This document shows, piece after piece, positions 1 to 4,929 of a stretch of 5,126 bases of DNA. Below the pieces are notes generated by a model. It searched no databases and had not been told where the DNA came from. It saw only the letters and a list, made by a program, of their open reading frames with translations. Origin of the DNA: Dehalococcoidia bacterium (GTDB lineage Bacteria; Chloroflexota; Dehalococcoidia; UBA3495; JAAXIE01); the NCBI GenBank assembly GCA_012270525.1, contig JAAXIE010000004.1, positions 1-5,126 on the forward strand. The letters are read 5' to 3'. The position numbers and the translations under genes were made by a program. Numbering within the stretch: the stretch's first letter is position 1; each line of letters opens with the position of its first letter.

Positions 1-197
1 GCCTCGCGCCGGTCGTAGATGATGCATGTATGCTGGCGGGTGAAATGGTCGAGGGGTTCTATGGCTGTCCACGCACCGAAATTGCGCCAGTTGGTAAGCA
101 CCGAGTTGAACCCGCCGTGGGCCATCATCAGCATGGGCGGCCCGGAGCCCAGAACTTCGTAATGGGTGCTGATGCCGTCAATCTCTACGTGGGGCAT
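1..197 (-). CDS. alpha/beta-fold hydrolase, N-terminal part (cut by window edge)
   Basis: This is the first 65 codons of a minus-strand gene whose remainder lies left of the window. The protein begins MPHVEIDGISTHYEVLGSG, the usual first beta hairpin of alpha/beta hydrolases. A hydrophobic strand then leads to the oxyanion-hole motif HGG at residues 27-29, and a further strand ends in YDRRE at 61-65, matching the family pattern before the beta-4/alpha-A turn. The nucleophile serine, the acid and the catalytic histidine would all lie outside the window, so activity and substrate cannot be judged. The ATG at 195-197 is chosen because a GGGAGG ribosome-binding site sits 5 nt upstream. The gene begins only 15 nt after the stop of the truncated protease gene on the same strand, so the two could share a transcript. 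The family assignment is firm and the specific function unknown. Confidence 0.85.
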   Translation of the reverse strand, partial: MPHVEIDGISTHYEVLGSGPPMLMMAHGGFNSVLTNWRNFGAWTAIEPLDHFTRQHTCIIYDRRE

Positions 198-201
198 CGT
201 T

Positions 202-208
202 CCCTCCC
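202..208 (-). promoter_or_regulatory. ribosome-binding site of the left alpha/beta hydrolase
   Basis: On the minus strand GGGAGGG lies about 5 nt before the ATG at 197. It fixes the start of the partial hydrolase. It occupies the 15-nt gap after the stop codon of the truncated protease gene, so it survived whatever event removed the protease 3' end. Confidence 0.6.
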
Positions 209-212
209 AGCA

Positions 213-1004
213 TCACGTTGCGATTGAACAACCCGGATATGACACAGGTCTGTGCGGGGCAGTATACCATTGCCTCGAATGCCGTCCGGATTCTTCCGTT
301 GCAAACCCCGACGTACACGTGGTCAGCTTCTCACCCCCCCAATGCTGGTAACTGCTATCGAGCTTGGTGATGGCACCCGTGTTCTCCACCGATACTGAGA
401 ACGTATCCAGGATGTCGGCTCTAGTGGCAGGAACTAGCGCCGCCTCGGCAAGGGACTCAAGATCTTCCACCACAGAGTCGGCTTCGGTGTCCTTCAGGGC
501 AACTTCGACATCTATCGTCCTGGTATCCAGGTCGAAGACGGTAACGGCGTCTACCACGTCTTCGTGTCCCATCACCGCGTAATGCACTGTCTGGACCGCC
601 GTCTGTAACTCTCGTTCTGTGTAGCCAGCGTTGGGTACAAGGTCAACCGTAACTCCGGTGTGGTCATCCGTGAAGGCATTGACCATGTCTCGCGCGCCCT
701 GTGGCACCTCTCCGGAAAAGCTGATCCATGCTCTATCTGTGCTCGGCTTTCTGGAGTCAGCAAAGTCATCGGGGAAGGTCTGACTGATTTCCCATATGAC
801 TTCGGAGAGGTCATTCCTCCACCCGTACCCTTTCACCACGTCCTTGATGGAGATTTCCTTCTGGTCGGCAAGAACTGCCAGATCCTGAAGCTCGGCTTGG
901 TCAACACCGGTAGGCGTGGGGTCGGTAGCGATGGCGAACACGCCCACTACTAAAAGCACCAAACCCACGAGGACCCCGCTTCCCAGTCGTCTCCGCGACA
1001 ACAT
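213..1004 (-). pseudogene. truncated S1-family serine protease: signal anchor and prodomain kept, peptidase domain lost
   Basis: The open frame encodes 263 residues. Residues 1-6 are basic (MLSRRR) and about 9-27 are hydrophobic, forming a signal peptide or membrane anchor, so the product would be exported. Residues 35-215 are an acidic mixed alpha/beta region resembling the prodomain of secreted chymotrypsin-like proteases of the streptogrisin / alpha-lytic type. At 223-254 come GG, CTSGF (230-234) and TAPHR (248-252), corresponding to the start of the mature S1 domain and to the TAGHC block around the catalytic histidine (H251 here). Translation stops 12 residues after H251, so the aspartate and GDSGG serine regions, normally another 120-150 residues, are missing. 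The block TAPHR differs from the TAGHC consensus, and the motif GIRG reads in another frame just before it, suggesting small indels. The start is the ATG at 1002-1004 with AGGAGG 6 nt upstream; a longer frame reaching 1055 lacks such a site. It is probably a decayed protease, but it could still make a secreted prodomain-like protein, which can act as a protease inhibitor. Confidence 0.65.
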
Positions 1005-1010
1005 GATGCA

Positions 1011-1016
1011 CCTCCT
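1011..1016 (-). promoter_or_regulatory. ribosome-binding site of the truncated protease gene
   Basis: AGGAGG on the minus strand stands 6 nt before the ATG at 1004. It selects this start over the upstream in-frame ATG at 1055, which would put an unlikely 17-residue extension before the signal anchor. Confidence 0.65.
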
Positions 1017-1088
1017 TTGGCTTTGAATAGATGCCACGGATGGGCATATTCTCAATACTCGAAGGGGTCGGCAAAGGTGCTACTACAA

Positions 1089-1117
1089 ATGGTATTGTGC
1101 TATACAAGATATATCAA
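1089..1117 (-). promoter_or_regulatory. candidate sigma70-like promoter for the protease remnant
   Basis: On the minus strand TTGATA (1117-1112) and TACCAT (1094-1089) are separated by 17 bp, giving 5/6 and 4/6 matches to the -35 and -10 consensus. The predicted start near 1082 would leave a leader of roughly 78 nt before the ATG at 1004. The inverted arms GCTACTA and TAGTAGC (1079-1085, 1121-1127) sit immediately outside the two boxes and could be a regulator site. Chance matches are common in A+T-rich intergenic DNA. Confidence 0.35.
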
Positions 1118-1219
1118 CTTTAGTAGCCACGGATAGTAATCGCTGGCACCATATCAATGGTAAGGCTGGTATCCAGAGAGTCATATTAAGCGTGGAACTT
1201 ATCCGCTAGGCTACGAAGT

Positions 1220-1241
1220 GGCCCTACTGGATTAGAGGGCC
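1220..1241. other. short inverted repeat, GGCCCT/AGGGCC hairpin
   Basis: GGCCCT (1220-1225) and AGGGCC (1236-1241) are perfect complements around a 10-nt loop. No T tract follows on either strand, so it does not look like an ordinary intrinsic terminator. It lies about 30 bp upstream of the plus-strand promoter candidate and outside the predicted minus-strand transcript, so a protein-binding dyad or chance is as likely as an RNA structure. Confidence 0.25.
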
Positions 1242-1271
1242 GAAGGGGTGCAGCAGGAACCCGAAGTTTGG

Positions 1272-1301
1272 TTGACAACCCTTTTGGGGTCTGTCCAGAA
1301 T
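1272..1301 (+). promoter_or_regulatory. candidate sigma70-like promoter for the reductase gene
   Basis: A perfect TTGACA at 1272-1277 is followed after 18 bp by CAGAAT at 1296-1301, a 4/6 match to TATAAT. Transcription would begin near 1308 and leave a leader of about 60 nt before the GTG start at 1371. The -35 box is strong, the -10 box weak. If it is real, the reductase cannot begin at the upstream in-frame ATG at 1248. Confidence 0.4.
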
Positions 1302-1360
1302 ACCGGCGTGCCAGCGAACCGAGCACGTTGGGACTGCATATCCCTGAACTGTTCTCTTCG

Positions 1361-1366
1361 GGAGGT
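1361..1366 (+). promoter_or_regulatory. ribosome-binding site that fixes the reductase GTG start
   Basis: GGAGGT lies 4 nt before the GTG at 1371-1373. The next codons give SRIAIMGAGALG, exactly where the N-terminal Rossmann strand of this family normally starts. The 41 in-frame codons upstream look like non-coding leader. Confidence 0.7.
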
Positions 1367-1370
1367 GGCA

Positions 1371-2408
1371 GTGAGCAGGATCGCCATAATGGGTGCCGGG
1401 GCACTGGGTTGCTATATCGGGGCCTTCTTTATCCGCGAAGGTATGGATGTAACCTTCCTGGATATGTGGCCGGAGCACGTGGAGACCATGCGGCGTGACG
1501 GCTTGAGGGTCAGTGGCAGCCAGGGCGAGTTCTCGGTGCCAGCCAAGGCCCTCCACCTCACCGATGCCCAAGGCATCAACGAACTTTTCGATATCGCGTT
1601 CATCGCCGTCAAGTCCTACGACACCGAGTGGGCGACCCATTTCATCAAGCGCTACGTGAAGCCCGACGGGTATTTCGTCTCCGCCCAGAACAGCATGAAC
1701 GACCAAGCCATCGCTTCCATCGTGGGGTACCAGCGCGAGTTGGGGTGCATCGCTTCACACATCGAGGTGGCCCTGTGGGAACCGGGGCACGTGACCCGTG
1801 GCGGAGCGGTCGGGCGTGACCATGGCCACGTCGTGTTCCGTGTCGGGGAGATGAACGGGCACATCAGTCCCCGCTCCCAGGAGGTTGCGGGTTGGCTCGA
1901 TTGCATCGACGCGGCCAAGGCGACAAGCAACCTGTGGGGCGAACGCTGGGCCAAGCTGGCACAAAACAGCATAGGCAATGCAGTCTCGGCGATGTCTGGT
2001 CTGGGCTCCCAGGGAATGGCGGAGAGCCCCGATGCGCGTTATGTTCGCATCCATATCGGCAAGGAGACCGTTCAGGTTGGCAAGGCTCTCAACTACCAGA
2101 TCGAGGAGATCAGTGGCGTCGATCCCGACCTGTGGGGGGCGGCAGATGATCCTGATGCGTTCAACGAACTGGACGAGATGCTGAAGGGGCGTGGCGGTCG
2201 TGTGGACTGGCGCGCTTCCATGGCCCAGGATGTGGCCAAGGGGCGTCGCTCGGAAGTGGACTACCTGAACGGACTGGTGGCAGAGAAGGGGCGCGAGGCA
2301 GGTGTCGCGACGCCGGTGAACCGGGCCACCGTGGATGTGATGCACGATATCGACGCCGGACGCGCCACCCCCAATCCGGCCCTGCTGGACCGCTTGGTCC
2401 AAGCCTAG
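1371..2408 (+). CDS. ketopantoate reductase-family (ApbA/PanE-like) NADP-dependent oxidoreductase
   Basis: This 345-residue cytoplasmic protein has the two-domain build of 2-dehydropantoate 2-reductases, which reduce ketopantoate to pantoate with NADPH in pantothenate/CoA synthesis. The N-terminal Rossmann fold opens with the dinucleotide motif GAGALG (8-13). FIAVKSYDT (77-85) carries the conserved lysine K81, and AQNSMN (105-110) matches the family QNG block. In the C-terminal helical domain WAKLAQNS (193-200) places K195 where the catalytic lysine (K176 in E. coli PanE) is expected. RASMAQD (281-287) and RRSEVDYLNG (292-301) supply S283 and E295, equivalents of the substrate-binding serine and the catalytic glutamate. 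At 345 residues it is longer than the usual 290-310; much of the excess is an acidic segment at about 248-280. All key residues are present, so it is probably active, but the insertion and the lack of neighbouring pan genes mean the substrate may be another 2-oxo acid. The 157-residue gene follows after 31 nt, probably in the same operon. Confidence 0.88.
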   Translation: MSRIAIMGAGALGCYIGAFFIREGMDVTFLDMWPEHVETMRRDGLRVSGSQGEFSVPAKALHLTDAQGINELFDIAFIAVKSYDTEWATHFIKRYVKPDGYFVSAQNSMNDQAIASIVGYQRELGCIASHIEVALWEPGHVTRGGAVGRDHGHVVFRVGEMNGHISPRSQEVAGWLDCIDAAKATSNLWGERWAKLAQNSIGNAVSAMSGLGSQGMAESPDARYVRIHIGKETVQVGKALNYQIEEISGVDPDLWGAADDPDAFNELDEMLKGRGGRVDWRASMAQDVAKGRRSEVDYLNGLVAEKGREAGVATPVNRATVDVMHDIDAGRATPNPALLDRLVQA

Positions 2409-2439
2409 TCCTGCGCCTCATATATGGTGGGGGTTACTG

Positions 2440-2913
2440 ATGATCGTTCACACCGAACCCAAGGACTTCTTCATGTTCACGGTGCATTTCATCTTCAACC
2501 AAGAACACCCTGACGCTGAAGACCAGGCAGTAAAGGCCTACCTGGACGAGAAGCAACTCTACCCGAAACGCACCAACAAGACCGAATACCAAGGCTGGCC
2601 AGCCGAGGTCTGGTCCTTCGGCGGTTGCTACCTGGGGCGGCACCTAGGGACCATCGGCGAGATGCAGCGCAAGACGGTGGAGAGGGAACTGGTCACGGCC
2701 CAAGTGGAGAGGCTCGTGGTCCACGAGCCCCAGGAAACGACCCGGACACTCACCGAAGGAATGGCCGCCCCGGACCTGCAGGCCCTGGTGGCCAGTCTGG
2801 TAGAGGAGTTCCACCAGGACTCCTCGTTCGGGCTGGATGACCAAGGCCAACTTACTCTCACGCTGGAAGACAGTGCGGTGGAGTCCCGCATCAGGGAATT
2901 AGTGGGAGCGTAA
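2440..2913 (+). CDS. uncharacterised 157-residue protein
   Basis: I do not recognise a family. The protein is soluble-looking, without a signal peptide or membrane helix. Residues 9-20 form a hydrophobic strand (FFMFTVHFIFN) and 27-40 an amphipathic helix. A short aromatic/glycine block follows at 50-66 (WPAEVW, then FGGCYLG). Residues 74-95 are helical and charged, and 110-126 form a leucine-rich helix (DLQALVASLVEEF). The C-terminus alternates polar and hydrophobic residues (LTLTL, 138-142) and ends in a helix. The ATG at 2440 is preceded by GGTGGGGG about 6 nt upstream; codon 12 is an alternative ATG without a better site. It starts 31 nt after the reductase stop with no terminator or clear promoter between, so co-transcription is likely. 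Codon usage resembles the reductase, which supports a real gene. Confidence 0.75.
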   Translation: MIVHTEPKDFFMFTVHFIFNQEHPDAEDQAVKAYLDEKQLYPKRTNKTEYQGWPAEVWSFGGCYLGRHLGTIGEMQRKTVERELVTAQVERLVVHEPQETTRTLTEGMAAPDLQALVASLVEEFHQDSSFGLDDQGQLTLTLEDSAVESRIRELVGA

Positions 2914-2914
2914 C

Positions 2915-2937
2915 GGCCTCGTGCGCTGTATGAGGCC
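2915..2937 (+). terminator. hairpin after the 157-residue gene, possible terminator without U tract
   Basis: GGCCTC (2915-2920) and GAGGCC (2932-2937) are perfect complements. One G-U pair and one more A-T pair extend the stem to 8 bp around a 7-nt loop. It begins directly after the TAA stop of the preceding gene, where a terminator would be expected, and before the next promoter. No run of T follows, so it could instead slow 3' decay of the mRNA. It may insulate the HTH-NYN gene from the upstream operon. Confidence 0.4.
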
Positions 2938-2949
2938 CAGCCGGCACGC

Positions 2950-2974
2950 ACAGATCTGTTGACAACACATCTGT
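2950..2974. promoter_or_regulatory. 25-bp operator-like dyad over the HTH-NYN promoter
   Basis: The segment is an inverted repeat centred on A2962 with 11 of 12 base pairs complementary; only 2956/2968 mismatch. It can equally be read as two near-identical 10-bp sites, ACAGATCTGT (2950-2959, itself a perfect palindrome) and ACACATCTGT (2965-2974), offset by 15 bp, with the central TGACA between them. The -35 hexamer spans 2959-2964, so any protein bound here would block RNA polymerase. The obvious candidate is the XRE-type HTH protein encoded 20 bp downstream, as an autorepressor. The symmetry is directly visible; binding by this protein is inferred. Confidence 0.7.
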
Positions 2975-2988
2975 ATAGCGCCTACAAT
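2959..2988 (+). promoter_or_regulatory. strong sigma70-like promoter of the HTH-NYN gene
   Basis: TTGACA (2959-2964, 6/6) and TACAAT (2983-2988, 5/6) are 18 bp apart. Transcription starting 6-8 nt after the -10 box falls at 2994-2996, on the ATG itself. This predicts a leaderless or nearly leaderless mRNA, and no SD motif occurs before the ATG. It is the best promoter match found in the window. Confidence 0.75.
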
Positions 2989-2993
2989 ATGAC

Positions 2994-3830
2994 ATGCCGG
3001 TGATTCCGGGTGATTTCGAGTACCAGTTCTCTCCATCTGGCTTGAGAGAGGTCCGAGAACGCTTGGGCCTATCGCAGGCCCAGATCGCGAAGAGGCTGAA
3101 CCTGCCGGTCAATACAGTATCCCGGTGGGAGCGGGGAGAAACAAGCCCAGATGCCAATTCGTTGGCCGCCATTTACTCGATAGCCACCGGAGCAGGAATC
3201 GAGCCGGTATTCTTTCGAAAAGGTGGTGACATGGTCGCTTCCACAAAACGGCGGAATGGTCAGCAAAAGCCTCTTGGCGGGCGCTGGGTTCTGAACCAGC
3301 ACCGAACTAGACTGGGGATGATGTGGGACTTTCAGAATGTGGCTCTAGACGCCGATGAAGCATATGACACCTGGTTCTACATGGACAAGTTCCTAGACAT
3401 TGCTTTTCCCAAGGTCACCGATTGGGATCTCACTGCATACTACTCTGGGGAGCAGTCCGCTGCGGTCAATGACCTACGCGACTTTGGCTTTAGTGGAAGG
3501 CTAGTATTGGGCGATGCCGATCGTCAGATCAAGGAAGATATTCGCCGGTTCTGTAAACTCCCAAGTTCACTTCTATGGATCGATCCGGTTCGGTCGGGAC
3601 TAACGCATGGCGACGACGCCAGCGATACTGTGTTGATCCTGACGTCCAAAGACGGGGACTTCTCCGACTTGCTGGTAGAAGCCAAAGAAGCTGGCATCGA
3701 TGTCTATCTGTGGACACTACCGGATTGCAGTGGGGACTTACTGAGGGCGGTGAAGGGAGATCACGTAATCCCCTGGGATCATCCTCGTATCATAGTTTCA
3801 AAGGAAAATCTGAAACAACTGAACCGGTGA
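2994..3830 (+). CDS. XRE-type helix-turn-helix / NYN (PIN-like nuclease) domain fusion protein
   Basis: The 278-residue protein joins two domains. Residues 17-65 form an XRE/Cro-like HTH (LREVRERLGLSQAQIAKRLN, then VSRWERGE at 42-49), which binds operator DNA as a dimer. A basic linker (about 75-106, with KRR) leads to a NYN domain at about 107-242, the PIN-like nuclease fold of the LabA/DUF88 group. Its first strand gives MMWDFQNV (109-116) with D112 and N115. GDDASD (206-211) and TSKDGDFSDLL (217-227) add D207, D208, D211, D220 and D222, matching the acidic metal-binding cluster of NYN domains. After that, GIDVYLW (234-240) is the next strand. The likely role is a metal-dependent ribonuclease with its own DNA-binding module, and the target is unknown. 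The ATG is chosen because the promoter places the RNA start there and the HTH follows directly. Base composition is A+T-richer than the two upstream genes, hinting at separate acquisition. It could also be a regulator that only uses the NYN fold for nucleic-acid binding. Confidence 0.85.
   Translation: MPVIPGDFEYQFSPSGLREVRERLGLSQAQIAKRLNLPVNTVSRWERGETSPDANSLAAIYSIATGAGIEPVFFRKGGDMVASTKRRNGQQKPLGGRWVLNQHRTRLGMMWDFQNVALDADEAYDTWFYMDKFLDIAFPKVTDWDLTAYYSGEQSAAVNDLRDFGFSGRLVLGDADRQIKEDIRRFCKLPSSLLWIDPVRSGLTHGDDASDTVLILTSKDGDFSDLLVEAKEAGIDVYLWTLPDCSGDLLRAVKGDHVIPWDHPRIIVSKENLKQLNR
3220..3233 (+). promoter_or_regulatory. possible internal translation start for a NYN-only product
   Basis: AAGGTGGTGA, one mismatch from the ideal AAGGAGGTGA, ends just before an in-frame ATG at 3231-3233 (codon 80), with the GGTGG core 4 nt from the ATG. 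Initiation there would give a 199-residue protein starting in the linker, lacking the HTH and keeping the whole NYN domain. The main start has no SD at all, which makes the contrast notable. It may also be a chance result of the Lys-Gly-Gly-Asp codons. Confidence 0.35.
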
Positions 3831-3885
3831 AGGCGAGATGGGGAGGGCTTGAGCTAGCTGGTAGCGAATCAGTTGGCGGAAGGCA

Positions 3886-4761
3886 CTAGTGGCGGCGTTC
3901 CTCAGCGAAGGCGATGATGGTGTCGGCCAGTTGCTGGGGGCGCTGCAGCGGTATGTCGTGGATGGAATCTTCCATCCAGTGGACTTCGCAGTCTTTGAGA
4001 AGGTCCTTGGCCAGGTTGACCAGCTTGACTTTGGAGCTGGTAAACAGGGCTTCCCGGTCGCTCCTTGGGGCCCTCCAAGCGGGCACAACCAGCACCGGGA
4101 CTTCCACCCGGCGGAAAAGCTGGCTCGGCTTGTGCTCCCATAGAGCACGGACGCACTGCATGTGGTTTTCCCGGGTGAGGTAGGGGCGCACCTCTCCGGG
4201 CGGGTCAACCCGAAAGTTGGCCCGGAAGAACTCCTCGACTTCCGGGCCCCACAGTGCGCCCAAATCCCCGGCCTTCACCCGTTCCAAGAGTCCTTCCCAG
4301 GTGATGCCAGTGAAATCCGGCGGGGCCATACGCACCTGTGCGTTCTGCCAATTCATGCCCGGCATGCTGACGATCTCAATGGTGCCCCCATCCACCATGA
4401 TGATCCCGGCCGTCGAGTTGGGGTAGTCGACTGCGTACTGCAGGACGACGTTGCCGCCCCACGAGTGGCCTGCAAGCAGCGGTCGGTCCAGCCCGAGGGA
4501 CTGGATGAAGGCGTGCAGGTCGGCGCAGACGGACTCGAACTCGTATCCGTGATCAGGAGCTCCGGTCTGCCCGTGGCCCCGCTGGTCCAAGGCGTACACG
4601 GTGAACCTGGGGGTCAGGAGGGGAGACACCAGGTCCCAGATACGGCAGTTGGAAGCCAGCCCGTGGAGGAGCACCAAGGGAGGGCCATCCCCTCTCCAGT
4701 CCCGGTAGTGGAAGGTCAGGCCACGTAGTTGAATCTGCTTGTCTTCAGCTTGGACCATCAT
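3886..4761 (-). CDS. alpha/beta-fold hydrolase, complete
   Basis: This 291-residue cytoplasmic protein has the classic alpha/beta-hydrolase order. The strand LVLLHG (29-34) forms the oxyanion hole, VYALDQRGHGQTG (55-67) is the conserved beta-4 turn, and GHSWGG (98-103) is the nucleophile elbow with S100. A cap region covers about 130-210, and the late block SIHDIPLQRP (266-275) holds the catalytic histidine H268. The usual acid after the PVLVV strand (222-226) is absent: the loop reads PAWRAPRSD, with alanine where aspartate is expected. The acid may be D235 a few residues later, or D124 after strand 6 as in haloalkane dehalogenases. Esterase, C-C hydrolase and dehalogenase roles are all possible, and the substrate is unknown. 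The first of two adjacent ATGs (4759-4761) is taken as start, with an AAAAGG about 10 nt upstream; a TTG at 4806 would overlap the small membrane ORF and has no SD. It is the last gene of a minus-strand set with that ORF and another hydrolase, and converges on the HTH-NYN gene. Confidence 0.87.
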   Translation of the reverse strand: MMVQAEDKQIQLRGLTFHYRDWRGDGPPLVLLHGLASNCRIWDLVSPLLTPRFTVYALDQRGHGQTGAPDHGYEFESVCADLHAFIQSLGLDRPLLAGHSWGGNVVLQYAVDYPNSTAGIIMVDGGTIEIVSMPGMNWQNAQVRMAPPDFTGITWEGLLERVKAGDLGALWGPEVEEFFRANFRVDPPGEVRPYLTRENHMQCVRALWEHKPSQLFRRVEVPVLVVPAWRAPRSDREALFTSSKVKLVNLAKDLLKDCEVHWMEDSIHDIPLQRPQQLADTIIAFAEERRH

Positions 4762-4792
4762 GCTCAGGAGACCTTTTGGCGTGGAGTATGGG

Positions 4793-4888
4793 TCATATCG
4801 GAGCAAAGAGGCGACAGGTGAATATGAAGGCCAGTAGGAAAAGGGCCACCATAATGGCGATGATCAGGAACCAGTGATGAGTCTCCAT
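4793..4888 (-). CDS. small single-pass membrane peptide, 31 residues
   Basis: A 31-codon ORF begins with METHHW. It continues with about 17 uninterrupted apolar residues (FLIIAIMVALFLLAFIF, positions 7-23) and ends in a short tail with one arginine (TCRLFAPI). This is the form of a one-helix membrane peptide. It fills the gap between two alpha/beta-hydrolase genes on the same strand: it starts 41 nt after the stop of the upstream hydrolase and ends 31 nt before the ATG of the downstream one. The SD is weak (only AGAGTG nearby), so expression may depend on coupling. I do not recognise it. The fit to the gap and the clean membrane segment argue for a real gene, but so short a frame can arise by chance. 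Confidence 0.45.
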   Translation of the reverse strand: METHHWFLIIAIMVALFLLAFIFTCRLFAPI

Positions 4889-4929
4889 CTACACTCTGTC
4901 GAAATCGAAGGGGTTGCAGGTCACAATCC

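Larger units (their letters stand above)
1005..1370. other. divergent intergenic region, 366 bp
   Basis: No convincing gene lies here. The region separates the minus-strand protease remnant from the plus-strand reductase and carries control sequences for both: a minus-strand promoter candidate near 1089-1117, a hairpin at 1220-1241 and a plus-strand promoter candidate at 1272-1301. The 1080-1200 part is visibly A+T-richer than the flanking genes. GCCACGGAT occurs twice in direct orientation (1033-1041 and 1126-1134). GCTACTA/TAGTAGC arms (1079-1085 and 1121-1127) bracket the minus-strand promoter candidate. The reductase reading frame stays open upstream to 1248, but those codons are treated as leader because the SD site lies at 1361. 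Confidence 0.6.

Noticed and set aside
1005..1055. 17-residue N-terminal extension of the protease remnant
   Set aside because: It would bury the signal anchor behind an unrelated leader; the ATG at 1004 has an ideal SD.
1248..1370. 41-codon N-terminal extension of the reductase
   Set aside because: The extension precedes the Rossmann strand with sequence foreign to the family and overlaps a promoter candidate; the GTG at 1371 has a proper SD.
1224..1706. 160-residue minus-strand ORF
   Set aside because: It overlaps the reductase start and its promoter in antisense, with no SD and no recognisable motif.
1755..2402. 215-residue minus-strand ORF
   Set aside because: It is antisense to the reductase, whose motifs are clear along the whole length; the translation is rich in His/Arg and lacks fold-like patterning.
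2440..3830. Two-gene toxin-antitoxin pair made of the 157-residue protein and the HTH-NYN protein
   Set aside because: A hairpin and a strong independent promoter separate them, and the 157-residue gene fits the reductase operon in spacing and composition.
3831..3885. Bidirectional terminator between the convergent genes
   Set aside because: Only a 4-bp GCTA/TAGC stem and an AGCTAGCT palindrome are visible, with no T tract on either strand.
4162..4728. 188-residue plus-strand ORF
   Set aside because: It lies wholly antisense to the well-supported alpha/beta hydrolase, and its translation shows no domain pattern; it mirrors the codon bias of the real gene.
4762..4806. TTG start giving a 15-residue longer hydrolase
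   Set aside because: It has no SD and overlaps the small membrane ORF by 14 nt; the ATG at 4761 already precedes the first conserved strand. It remains possible.
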